Source of the DNA: JBNNGK01 sp050268245
GTDB lineage: Bacteria > Pseudomonadota > Gammaproteobacteria > Enterobacterales > Enterobacteriaceae
DNA length: 64,000 bases
Direction of reading: 5' to 3'
Assembly: GCF_050268245.1 (NCBI RefSeq)
Contig: NZ_JBNNGK010000002.1
Location: 62,001-126,000, forward strand
Under the pieces are notes generated by a model that ran no database searches, was not told the DNA's origin, and worked only from the letters and a program-made list of their open reading frames with translations. The position numbers and the translations under genes are program-made. The number at the start of each line of letters is the position of its first letter. The first letter of the stretch is position 1. Positions 29,270 to 36,596 of the stretch are shown in pieces.

Positions 29270-30108
29270 CAATGACAAATCCTACCCGTATCCTGTATTC
29301 ATCCTTATCACTCCTCCTAATGCCCACCTATGGGCACGCCCTTGAAATCTCGGGCGTCTACAGTGCCCCCCCCCAACCGTATGTGACGATGAATTTTGAC
29401 GGAACCGAAAAATTCGGGTTGGGTGACTCCCCTATAATAGAAGCGGGGGTCTGCCGTCTCATCGTCAATCTAGGGCCTGGCACCACAACGGACAAACGGC
29501 CTAGACATCGGTACATCCTGAGCGGTTACGAGGGCAATGGAGGCGTCACCGGCCCTCTGAATACCTGCTTTGGTGTCCCCTACCCACCTACCCCTAATAC
29601 GGGAGTAGACGCAATGGGCGAAGAATTATTCCGCCGTCTGAAAAATGTACGCATTCCCTATGTAGACAGCAATGGCATGTATATGGGGTGCGCCGGCATG
29701 CTCTCCACCCATTATTATAGCAATCCATCTCGTGCTGGATGGTATGAGCACTATTCCTTTAACTGTAAAATCTCCCCCCCTCCGGTGGAATGCTCTGTGT
29801 CTGTCCCTCGCGCAATTGAACACTCCCGCCTCAGCATCGGAACGGTCAAGTCCCGAGCCTGGGGGAGTGCTACGGTCACATGTAGTGAGAACGCGTCTGT
29901 GTCCTTGACTACCCCGTCGGATATAGAGTTGCGCAATGGGACTGCTACGCTCGGCTCCAAGCTGTATATACAACGTGTGGGTACGACGAGTGTGTCCGTA
30001 ACCGCAGACCCAACCGCAGAGATTGAATTACTCAGTACTATCGACGATACACAATCCAACGCTGGAACTTACTCCGGGTCCGGGGTTATCGTGGCGACGT
30101 GGGACTGA
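29266..30108 (+). CDS. Two-domain fimbrial tip adhesin with aberrant composition (operon 1)
   Basis: 280 residues from the ATG at 29266, which overlaps the RT stop. Signal peptide 1-25 (YGHA then LEISG), an N-terminal lectin-like domain (about 26-170, with C63, C101, C142, C167) and a C-terminal pilin domain (about 174-280: PPPVECSVSVP, VTCSENASV, and the closing NAGTYSGSGVIVATWD). Last-gene position and domain plan are those of FimH/PapG-type adhesins, though I do not recognise the lectin domain. Codon use (ATA, CTA, AGA, CTC, CCC) and C-rich runs differ sharply from every other gene of the operon. Contains C9 (29366-29374) and C7 (29774-29780) tracts and stem-forming segments within the coding sequence. 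Confidence 0.8.
   Translation: MTMTNPTRILYSSLSLLLMPTYGHALEISGVYSAPPQPYVTMNFDGTEKFGLGDSPIIEAGVCRLIVNLGPGTTTDKRPRHRYILSGYEGNGGVTGPLNTCFGVPYPPTPNTGVDAMGEELFRRLKNVRIPYVDSNGMYMGCAGMLSTHYYSNPSRAGWYEHYSFNCKISPPPVECSVSVPRAIEHSRLSIGTVKSRAWGSATVTCSENASVSLTTPSDIELRNGTATLGSKLYIQRVGTTSVSVTADPTAEIELLSTIDDTQSNAGTYSGSGVIVATWD
29366..29780 (+). repeat. Homopolymeric C tracts in the adhesin gene (C9 and C7)
   Basis: C9 at 29366-29374, about 11 codons after the predicted signal peptidase site, and C7 at 29774-29780 at the junction between lectin and pilin domains. Tracts of this kind can change length by slippage and switch the frame. The present lengths keep the adhesin open. Confidence 0.6.
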
Positions 30109-30640
30109 GATCTCGGGTCGGGGGGACCCCGCACCTCGCCAGTCCATGCCTGATATCGCAGTCCCCTGCTCGCGGCGCTGAGATTTAGTCAAACCGCACT
30201 GGGGTCTGGAAGGTGATGAACTGCCCACCCGATAAAATCTGGTGCGGCCGGACTGAACCTGGACTGGAGAATTGGCGCTTAGTCTTCCGTGGTGGCATCA
30301 CCGTCCGCGCCCCACTCATTATCAAACATCGGTGCATATCTACCTAGCATCATGGCTCGGTGAACGCAGATGAACCTGCACGGTGCGGTCTTAGCCCCTA
30401 TACCCGGCGAAATAGACCCTGTGCGACCCACTGGGGGAGCCCAGCTACCCAGCACTCCGGTGGACTGAGTTCTGGGCTTAGCCAACATTGGGCGTGTATC
30501 CATTTGGAAAAGACCCCGCGCATCACGCTTGCGATCGCCCCCTACCCTTGTGCTGCGAAACGAGGGGGCAGCGAATTCACTAATAAGCCCCATTGGCGCT
30601 AACGGGCGGTATATAGTCACAAAACTAACAAGGAGGAAGT
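30109..30640 (+). ncRNA. Candidate large structured RNA downstream of the adhesin
   Basis: About 500 bases with no convincing gene but many helices. GGGTC/GACCC at 30115-30129; CCAGTCC (30139-30145) with GGACTGG (30261-30267), 7 bp; TTTAGTC-AAA-CCGCAC (30184-30199) with GTGCGG-CCG-GACTGAA (30242-30257), 13 pairs around a symmetric 3x3 internal loop; GGCGC/GCGCC (30274-30311) enclosing GGTG-GCAT-CACC; CACGG-TGC-GGTCT (30379-30391) with AGACC-CTGTG (30414-30423), 10 pairs; CTGGG-GGAG-CCCAG (30431-30444); CCCAG-C-ACTC (30448-30457) with GAGT-T-CTGGG (30467-30476); GCCCCCT/AGGGGGC (30537-30569) extended by CGCT/AGCG. Same composition as the adhesin gene and unlike its flanks. Probably part of the same transcript. 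No resemblance recognised to group II intron domain V or to a retron msr-msd. Confidence 0.65.
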
Positions 30641-30641
30641 C

Positions 30642-31139
30642 ATGAAAGCGGGTTATTACGCTATTGCCCTCGCAGTGGCTTTTTTAATGATTATCTCTTT
30701 TGCCTTTTTAAGCTACGGTCGTGATGATCTGCAGCCTTATAGCTGTATATCCCGATTTGAACAACACTCTGCAGCGGTAAGTGATCCTCTCAGCATGGTT
30801 CATACCGATGCCACCGTTACTTTGTTTCTGACCGGCAAGCAGAATGGTTTTTTTTCTATGGCAGGAACGGTGGCGACTGGGAATAAGGTATACCACCTGA
30901 ACCGACGAGCTCATTTTATTATTGCACCAAAAGCCATACATGGTATGAAAATGATCACGATCCACAGCGTCATTACCCATCCCATCGATAATCTGCCTGA
31001 AGATCTCTGGAATGCTGCGGTGTCCCCAGAAGTCCCAGGAATTGAGTTTTATGTTGGTATAAAAAAAATCAACGATAATACCGTATTGATTAACTCACTT
31101 TTATGGCCTTATTTGGTTTGTGTTATTCAGTATGGTTAA
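30642..31139 (+). CDS. FidL-like membrane protein (copy 2)
   Basis: 165 residues, one N-terminal membrane helix (about 5-24) and a periplasmic domain sharing FFSxxGTV, APKAIHGMKM and LVCVIQ with the copy at 19618-20124. A strong ribosome site (AAGGAGGAAG) precedes the ATG at 30642. Here it stands without a ToxR-like partner on either side, directly after the structured RNA region. Probably a duplicate that modulates the same membrane regulator (inference). Confidence 0.72.
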   Translation: MKAGYYAIALAVAFLMIISFAFLSYGRDDLQPYSCISRFEQHSAAVSDPLSMVHTDATVTLFLTGKQNGFFSMAGTVATGNKVYHLNRRAHFIIAPKAIHGMKMITIHSVITHPIDNLPEDLWNAAVSPEVPGIEFYVGIKKINDNTVLINSLLWPYLVCVIQYG

Positions 31140-31465
31140 TAGGCTAGCGATAGGTTGCCGTCCCACATAATTAATGTTCTTACCCTCTAATTTTGCTGTC
31201 CAGCAATAAGAACATTCGGTTGTAGCATGGATTTAAAAATCACTTTTTTAATTTAAAAAAACTAATAATCACTTGTTTATCAGAATTATATTCTGTTAAA
31301 TGGTGATTATTTGAATTAAATTGCTTTATATTGATATGACTCGCTACCATTATGCTGACTGGCACGGTCGGGGAAGCAGGTTTAACGCTTTTCGGCTAAA
31401 CACGAACGGCGCCAACCTGAACACGACTATTACTGAATGAATATGGATTGAAACTGGAGGTGAAC
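31140..31465. promoter_or_regulatory. AT-rich gap with a nested perfect inverted repeat
   Basis: AATGTTCTTA (31173-31182) pairs perfectly with TAAGAACATT (31207-31216), enclosing TTGCTG-TC-CAGCAA (31193-31206). It lies 33 bases after the FidL-like gene and may be a terminator or a protein-binding site. The rest (to about 31345) is AT-rich and probably holds the promoter of the LuxR-type gene; no clear box pair was seen. Confidence 0.5.
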
Positions 31466-32092
31466 GTGACAGTTACCATATTATTAATCGATAACGATCG
31501 ATATTTCGCTGAGGGATTACGACAAGGGATAAGTCAGTATTTTAACCAGCGGGGTATTAATACGCTGTTTACCAGAAATATCGCGTATAAAAACCATGCC
31601 GATATCGCGTTTGTCGCAAAGGAACTCGGGAGAAAAATGGGCTATGGCTATACTTTTTCCTGTCCGTCACGACAACGCGTTTTTTTGATTAATGATCATT
31701 ACCATGCACAGATTTATCCCTCGCGACTCTCTAAAGAGAATACGGTTTTTATCAGCCGCTCTCAAAGCCTGGAGAGCCTACTCTATTTACTTGACCAAGC
31801 ATTATTAATTCAGGAAAAAATGGGCACGCCGAGTGAACCTGATACGCATACCGTTAACCCGCCGATATTAACCCGGCGTGAATATCAGGTGATGAGGCAT
31901 TTGCTTACGGGAATGAATAACCATGCTATCGGCTTGCAGTTAAATATGAGTGAAAAAACCGTGAGTGCTCATAAGCGAGCGGCTATGCGAAAACTGAATA
32001 TTAGTCAGAATATCGAATTAAATTACTGGCTGTTGAGTGGTGGCCTTAGCGTAGTCAATGTATTTAAAAATCAGCCGCTTCCGCCCAATTAA
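31466..32092 (+). CDS. LuxR/FixJ-type transcriptional regulator of the fimbrial locus
   Basis: 208 residues from the GTG at 31466 (GGAGG 5 bases upstream); a TTG 18 bases earlier is the alternative. The N-terminal part looks like a receiver-like fold (VTILLIDNDRYFAEGLRQG) but without the full set of phosphoryl-site residues. The C-terminal LuxR helix-turn-helix is clear: LTRREYQVMRHLLTGMNNHA, then SEKTVSAHKRAAMRKL. Regulators of this kind accompany fimbrial operons in enterics. Candidate controller of the lipoprotein/FKBP genes and one of the fimbrial operons. Confidence 0.8.
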   Translation: MTVTILLIDNDRYFAEGLRQGISQYFNQRGINTLFTRNIAYKNHADIAFVAKELGRKMGYGYTFSCPSRQRVFLINDHYHAQIYPSRLSKENTVFISRSQSLESLLYLLDQALLIQEKMGTPSEPDTHTVNPPILTRREYQVMRHLLTGMNNHAIGLQLNMSEKTVSAHKRAAMRKLNISQNIELNYWLLSGGLSVVNVFKNQPLPPN

Positions 32093-32155
32093 CTCTGTAA
32101 CTCAGTCCGTTAACTTAAAACCAGGGATATAAGATATCCAATGAGGAACCGTAAG

Positions 32156-32545
32156 ATGAAAACAGCGTATTCGATGAAATGGGCATTGCTGGGCATGCTC
32201 CTGTTACTGAGTGCCTGCCGTGCACCGGCCCCTACCCCGGCAGGCAAAGCCGTCGTGGGTAATCCGCAGGCGCAGGTTGAACAGGAGGCTAAACGGCTGC
32301 AGCAGTGTCAGCAAGAACTGGGGGTGTTGAATTCGCTGAAAACCAAGGATTATCAGGCAACCCAGCAAACCTTTGATCAACTGATGGGCAATGCCGCGCA
32401 ATACGCCAGCCTGCGCAACAAGGTTAACGGTGAAACTCAAGGTACCGTCGACGCCTTGTACCACTATAAAGTCAGCTTATTATGTGCGGAAATTAATCAG
32501 GCGGTATTGCTCCATTTAGCCCAACATGAGGGCCGGAGTGAATGA
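32156..32545 (+). CDS. Small lipoprotein upstream of the FKBP gene
   Basis: 129 residues from the ATG at 32156 (GAGGA upstream; another ATG at 32141 lacks a site). Lipobox LLSAC near residue 21 after a hydrophobic core, then a helical, glutamine-rich body. Second residue after the cysteine is not aspartate, so outer-membrane sorting is expected. Overlaps the FKBP gene by ATGA. Function not recognised; context suggests a partner of the FKBP protein in fimbrial assembly. Confidence 0.75.
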   Translation: MKTAYSMKWALLGMLLLLSACRAPAPTPAGKAVVGNPQAQVEQEAKRLQQCQQELGVLNSLKTKDYQATQQTFDQLMGNAAQYASLRNKVNGETQGTVDALYHYKVSLLCAEINQAVLLHLAQHEGRSE

Positions 32546-34101
32546 GGGGGCAACGACGTTTCCCCCAGATTACGGGGCTGTCGTCATGCCGCGCCTTACT
32601 GGGCATGATGGTAGCGGGGAATTTGTTCGTGGGGCCGCTGGCACTGGCCGCTACGCCTACCGATAATAGTGGGGTGCCCGCTTTGCTGCAGTTTGCCGAA
32701 CAATACAATGACCAAAAATCGCGGCAGACTGCACCGGTATCATCAAAGCCGCAAAAAAACACCGGCCAAGCTAACGCTGGGCAAAAACAGCCCAGTGCCG
32801 AAAAAACAAGTAAAACACCGACACTGCGCTGGCAAACTAAAGAGGCCGAGTTGCAGCGCCAGCGAGCCACCATTTCTCAGTTGGAGCAAAAAGTCCGTGT
32901 ATTGCAAACGTCGCTGGCAGAAAAAATGGCATTGCCTCAACCGGTGCCAGTACCGGACATGAAAGGATTGAGCCAGTTAGCTCAAGGGCTGCGTCAAGCG
33001 CTGGCGATTACACCAAAAGAACAACAGGTTGTGGCAACCCTGAAACGGGAGCAGCAAGCGGCACTGGCACTGAAAACCAACAATACGGCATTGCAAACGC
33101 AAGTGAATGCATTAAAAACGGCGCTCGCGGAGAAGAAAAGCCTGACTACGAAAGAGACCAAGGAGGCTATCGGCAGGTTAAATGCGCAGTTGCAGGCTGT
33201 GAAGGCAGACAAAATCACGCTGCAAACTCACCTTGCCAGTGCGCAAAAAAATTATCAAATGGTGAATATCAGCAGTGAAAATTTAAAAAAGCAGTTGGTT
33301 CGCGCTCAAGAACACAGTGAGCAACAGCTGCAACAGCAAGAAGAGCTGAAACAGCAGCGGCAGGCTTTACAGAACGAGGTGGAAAGCAATGTGGCCACTG
33401 TTACTGCATTGCGCGCAGAACTGGCTGCTTTGCAGGCTAAAGCGCCAGTGCTGCTTAACAAGAAAACCTTGGAAAAACCATCTGGCCGGCAGGATTATGC
33501 CGCCGGTGTCTCGTTGGGCGAGGAAATTTTGCAGATGCAAGCAGAGCGTAAAAAGTGGGGAGTGAATACCGATAAGCAGGTCATTCTGGCCGGTATTATC
33601 GATACTTTTTCCGGCCAGCGGCAGCTTTCCGACGATCAGCTTAACCAGGCTTTAATGGCTTCCGAAAGTTTGGTGACGCGCGCCAGAGAGAAGGTGATGG
33701 CGGAACAGGCCAAAAAAGGGGAATCCTATCTGGCCAGCTTCAAAAAAGACTCGCGGGTTAAGCGCACCGCTACAGGTGCCTGGTACCGCGTTGACTACGC
33801 GGGTGATAGCCCGATCCCTAACGGAGCGGCTTTAGATGTGGTGGTGAAAGAAACGCTGACTAATGGCGTGGTGATACAAGATATGGAAGCCAACGGTGCG
33901 GTACTTAGCCAGAGTATCGATAAGTTTCCTCCTCTGTTCCAAGAAGCGCTAAAGGTATTACGTAACCACGGTTCTTTAACCTTGGTGGTGCCACCAGAAC
34001 TGGCCTATGGAGAAAAGGGCTATCCACCTAGTGTGCCGCCAAATGCCACTATGGTTTATCAACTGCGCATTGCGGAAATGTACCCTCCGGCAAAAAAATA
34101 A
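32542..34101 (+). CDS. Periplasmic coiled-coil FKBP-type peptidyl-prolyl isomerase
   Basis: 519 residues. Signal peptide (about 1-36, ending ALAA), a long glutamine/lysine-rich coiled coil (about 85-300; repeated LQTQ, LKxQ, QLQ heptads), a FkpA-like N-domain (about 315-400, ending KKGESYLASFKKDSRVK) and a C-terminal FKBP fold (about 410-515; FPPLFQEAL, VVPPELAYGEKGYPP). Probably a periplasmic folding helper anchored or spaced by the coiled coil and by the adjacent lipoprotein. The long coiled coil is unusual for FKBP-type isomerases. Lies between the two chaperone-usher operons. Confidence 0.83.
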   Translation: MRGQRRFPQITGLSSCRALLGMMVAGNLFVGPLALAATPTDNSGVPALLQFAEQYNDQKSRQTAPVSSKPQKNTGQANAGQKQPSAEKTSKTPTLRWQTKEAELQRQRATISQLEQKVRVLQTSLAEKMALPQPVPVPDMKGLSQLAQGLRQALAITPKEQQVVATLKREQQAALALKTNNTALQTQVNALKTALAEKKSLTTKETKEAIGRLNAQLQAVKADKITLQTHLASAQKNYQMVNISSENLKKQLVRAQEHSEQQLQQQEELKQQRQALQNEVESNVATVTALRAELAALQAKAPVLLNKKTLEKPSGRQDYAAGVSLGEEILQMQAERKKWGVNTDKQVILAGIIDTFSGQRQLSDDQLNQALMASESLVTRAREKVMAEQAKKGESYLASFKKDSRVKRTATGAWYRVDYAGDSPIPNGAALDVVVKETLTNGVVIQDMEANGAVLSQSIDKFPPLFQEALKVLRNHGSLTLVVPPELAYGEKGYPPSVPPNATMVYQLRIAEMYPPAKK

Positions 34102-34709
34102 CAAGCGTTCACCCCACAAAGAATGTTGAAAAATGACGTGCTGATGGGGGTACCTTTGGGTATCCCTTTTTTGTTAAATCAACGGGGCGGCGCCAAAGAC
34201 TATTTCCTTTAGGGCGTGACGATGAAAAAACGAAACGTTAATGAAAGTTCTGCGGCAATTCAATTTCTTTGACGCAGACTGGTGTGGATATTGGGGGCTC
34301 AGCTTGGCATTTTGGAATGAGGGTGGCGGGGGACGGTATTCTTTCTGTAGTATGCGATGTGTTTGTTTAGCGTCATGAGTAATAACGTTATCGTCCAATA
34401 GTTCGGGTCCGGCTGTTATCTGGTATTAGTATGCTCTGGATGTTTTTCAATGTGTCATCGGAAATCTATCGGTAAGCTTTCAAATTTAGGATTCCCATTC
34501 ATTAAGAATCCCAAAATACGTATTTGCGCGTAAATTAACTAATTCGTCATAAATTGTATGGCTATAATGGCTCTGCTGTTAAGTGAATTCATTTAATGGT
34601 TGTTTTGTTAGTGTGAAACACATGAGGGATGTACTCGTGCGCTCGTGGGGTACATATTATAACGTGATCATGCTATCTCTAACTTCAATTTAAGGAAGGA
34701 TTGAATTCT
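34102..34709. promoter_or_regulatory. Intergenic region upstream of fimbrial operon 2
   Basis: 608 bases without a supportable gene. It begins with the FKBP terminator (34147-34172). Further on, TATAAT at 34563-34568 and a TATTATAAC stretch near 34647 are possible -10 boxes of the pilin operon; neither has a good -35. AT-rich in its second half. Confidence 0.4.
34147..34172 (+). terminator. Rho-independent terminator after the FKBP gene
   Basis: GGGGTACC (34147-34154) pairs with GGTATCCC (34159-34166), 8 bp with one G·U, followed by TTTTTT. Confidence 0.85.
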
Positions 34710-35258
34710 ATGCGTAATTCTATTGTAAAGTTGGTTCCTGTTGCTTTGCTTTTACTCTCAGTAAGTGGTTATTCCCATGCGGGGACCAATGCTCAAATCA
34801 TGATTACGGCGGATGTCGTTGCGGCAAGTTGCGATGTATCGCTGTCGACCAATAATCTTGATTTAGGCAACTATACGCCTAAAGCTTTTACTACCGTTGC
34901 TACGCCGATTGCGGATAGCGTTAAGCCTTTTACCGTAGGGTTAAATAATTGCGATGTACCACTTGCTGCCGGCGATACGGCTAGTCTTAAGATTAGCGGG
35001 CAGGCCTTGGGTGGTAACCCCAGTATTTTTAATACCACCGGTACTAATACGGGTATCATGTTAAATCTAAAAGGTGAAACGGATTATATCGCCAATGGCG
35101 ATAAATTGCAGGTTGCCACAGCAGGCACGACTTCTGCCGATGAATTTAATTCTAAAACATTAAGCCTTGAGGCCGGTTTAGCCTCGACGGTAACAGGCAA
35201 TAATGTTGACATTGGCCATGTTAGCGCACCTATTTTATTCAGCTTCGTCTACAACTGA
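34710..35258 (+). CDS. Major fimbrial subunit (operon 2)
   Basis: 182 residues from the ATG at 34710 (AAGGAAGGA 9 bases upstream; a TTG at 34701 is less likely). Signal peptide ending YSHAG, a first cysteine in AASCDVSL, a second in NNCDVPL, and C-terminal APILFSFVYN strand. AT-richer codons than operon 1. Pattern (NxxDLGNYTPKAFT, then NFx...) is of the Mrf/CooA-like class rather than FimA. First gene of operon 2. Confidence 0.88.
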   Translation: MRNSIVKLVPVALLLLSVSGYSHAGTNAQIMITADVVAASCDVSLSTNNLDLGNYTPKAFTTVATPIADSVKPFTVGLNNCDVPLAAGDTASLKISGQALGGNPSIFNTTGTNTGIMLNLKGETDYIANGDKLQVATAGTTSADEFNSKTLSLEAGLASTVTGNNVDIGHVSAPILFSFVYN

Positions 35259-35315
35259 TCATTTTTATGGCAGACAGCATGATGTCTGCCTTTTTAAAAG
35301 AGCAGGAAGCGGCAT

Positions 35316-36032
35316 ATGAAAGGTTTCATCAGAACACTTTGTTTGATGGTGACAAGTGCGGTTATGACATTACCGGCACAGGCGGAAGGGTTTGGTATTA
35401 ATGCCACTCGGTTGATTTACCCTCAGGGAGCAAAAAGTATTACGGCTACCGTACGTAATACCCTGCCGAATTTACCCTATTTGGTTCAGGCAAATATTAG
35501 TAAGACCATTGATGGAAGTGAAAATACGCCATTTTGGCTTACCCCACCTATTTTTCGCTTGGAGCCACAAAGCACTAATCAGCTGCGTATCGCGTTAAAA
35601 GGTGAATCACTCCCAGATGATCGTGAATCGGTTTTTTATTTAAATACTCGCGCCATTCCCGCAAGCCAGGCGACGGGGAGTGACGACCTCACGCAAAAAG
35701 TTAGTGGTGCGGTCCAATTGGGCGTAGGCACTATTATTAAATTATTTTATCGACCAGCCGGATTATCCGGTAGTAGCGTTCAAGCCCAGAAAGGCCTTAA
35801 ATTTGCCGTTTCCGCGACTGGGTTAACGGTCACTAATCCTTCGCCTTATTTTGTCAGTTTGGCGGGATTGAATTTTGCTGGGAAAACCTTACCGCTCATT
35901 TCACCTGACGCATTGATGCTGAAGCCATTTGGTTCACACACCTACCCGACGACGCTATCCCGCGGGCACATAAGTTGGAAAACCATTAATGATCAGGGAG
36001 GTATCGACAGTTATGAATATCCGTTGCCTTAA
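35316..36032 (+). CDS. Periplasmic pilus chaperone A (operon 2)
   Basis: 238 residues. Signal peptide ending AQAEG, then GINATRLIYPQGAKS with the conserved arginine, LPDDRESVFYLNTRAIP, IKLFYRPAGL with the lysine-arginine pair, and VTNPSPYFVSL. Complete two-domain chaperone. First of three chaperones in this operon, next to the major subunit. Confidence 0.92.
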   Translation: MKGFIRTLCLMVTSAVMTLPAQAEGFGINATRLIYPQGAKSITATVRNTLPNLPYLVQANISKTIDGSENTPFWLTPPIFRLEPQSTNQLRIALKGESLPDDRESVFYLNTRAIPASQATGSDDLTQKVSGAVQLGVGTIIKLFYRPAGLSGSSVQAQKGLKFAVSATGLTVTNPSPYFVSLAGLNFAGKTLPLISPDALMLKPFGSHTYPTTLSRGHISWKTINDQGGIDSYEYPLP

Positions 36033-36591
36033 GCCGCGTATGCTATTACCTGTCGCATTTTCCCTTTGTTTACTCACGCTTTTCCCCGCGCACGGCGTGA
36101 GGATTAACTTTGCCGCTGTACTTACTCCGGCAACCTGTGAACTAAGTCTGGATAAAAGCAGTGTGTATCTGGGCAGTGTATCGTTGTCCGCCTTGAGCGT
36201 GGGTAACGTGGTGGCGCTTCCCCAGCCCTTTACTCTTCAGGTTCGCCAGTGTGATGGCGTGGTTGGCGGTGATTTAAAGCCGATGGTCAGGGTGACGGGT
36301 GAAGGATTTGCCGCGAGTGGCGATAACAAATGGCTATTTCGCAGTGCCGATTCACAGGCAATAGGTATTGGCATCTTACTGACTCAGGGAGATACCCCGC
36401 CAGAATATGGGCAGAAAGAAGTAAAAAATGGGGATTATTTATCCGTTGGACCGGCGAATGTGGTGCCGGTTGATACTGATTTACCTTTGTATGTCGGTGT
36501 GTCCTGTGGCTCCAATACGGCTTGCAGATCAAGTGCGATAAAACCCGGCAGGTTGACGGCACGCATTATTTTTGATTTCACCTATCGCTGA
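36013..36591 (+). CDS. Minor fimbrial subunit (operon 2)
   Basis: 192 residues from the ATG at 36013, inside the end of the chaperone gene and preceded by GGAGGT. Signal peptide ending FPAHG, then INFAAVLTPATCELSL, a second cysteine in VRQCDG, an extra cysteine pair near residue 160-170 and the closing ARIIFDFTYR strand. Overlap of 20 bases with the preceding gene couples the two. Confidence 0.85.
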   Translation: MNIRCLKPRMLLPVAFSLCLLTLFPAHGVRINFAAVLTPATCELSLDKSSVYLGSVSLSALSVGNVVALPQPFTLQVRQCDGVVGGDLKPMVRVTGEGFAASGDNKWLFRSADSQAIGIGILLTQGDTPPEYGQKEVKNGDYLSVGPANVVPVDTDLPLYVGVSCGSNTACRSSAIKPGRLTARIIFDFTYR

Positions 36592-36596
36592 ATTTT

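Noticed and set aside
30360..30602. Open frame of about 80 codons on the plus strand in the RNA region
   Set aside because: No similarity, no ribosome site, and the pattern of helices fits RNA rather than coding sequence.
30421..30610. Group II intron boundary (GTGCGACC at 30421)
   Set aside because: The 5' motif occurs, but there is no domain V-type AGC...GUU hairpin, no intron-interrupted gene, and the RT lies upstream rather than inside.
30279..30620. Open frame of about 113 codons on the minus strand across the RNA region
   Set aside because: No ribosome site, no recognisable domain, and it overlaps strong helices; open by chance in C/G-rich sequence.
28274..30640. Retron (RT with msr-msd)
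   Set aside because: Retron RTs follow their msr-msd and carry a VTG motif; here the RNA is downstream of the adhesin and no a1/a2 inverted repeats with a priming G were found.
29266..30640. Classical DGR template/variable repeats
   Set aside because: Only 8-12 base matches such as CTGGGGGAG and ACATCGGT-CAT were seen between adhesin and RNA region, no more than expected by chance for this length.
32542..34101. SurA/FkpA housekeeping isomerase
   Set aside because: The long coiled coil and the fimbrial setting do not fit FkpA; kept as a separate FKBP-type protein.
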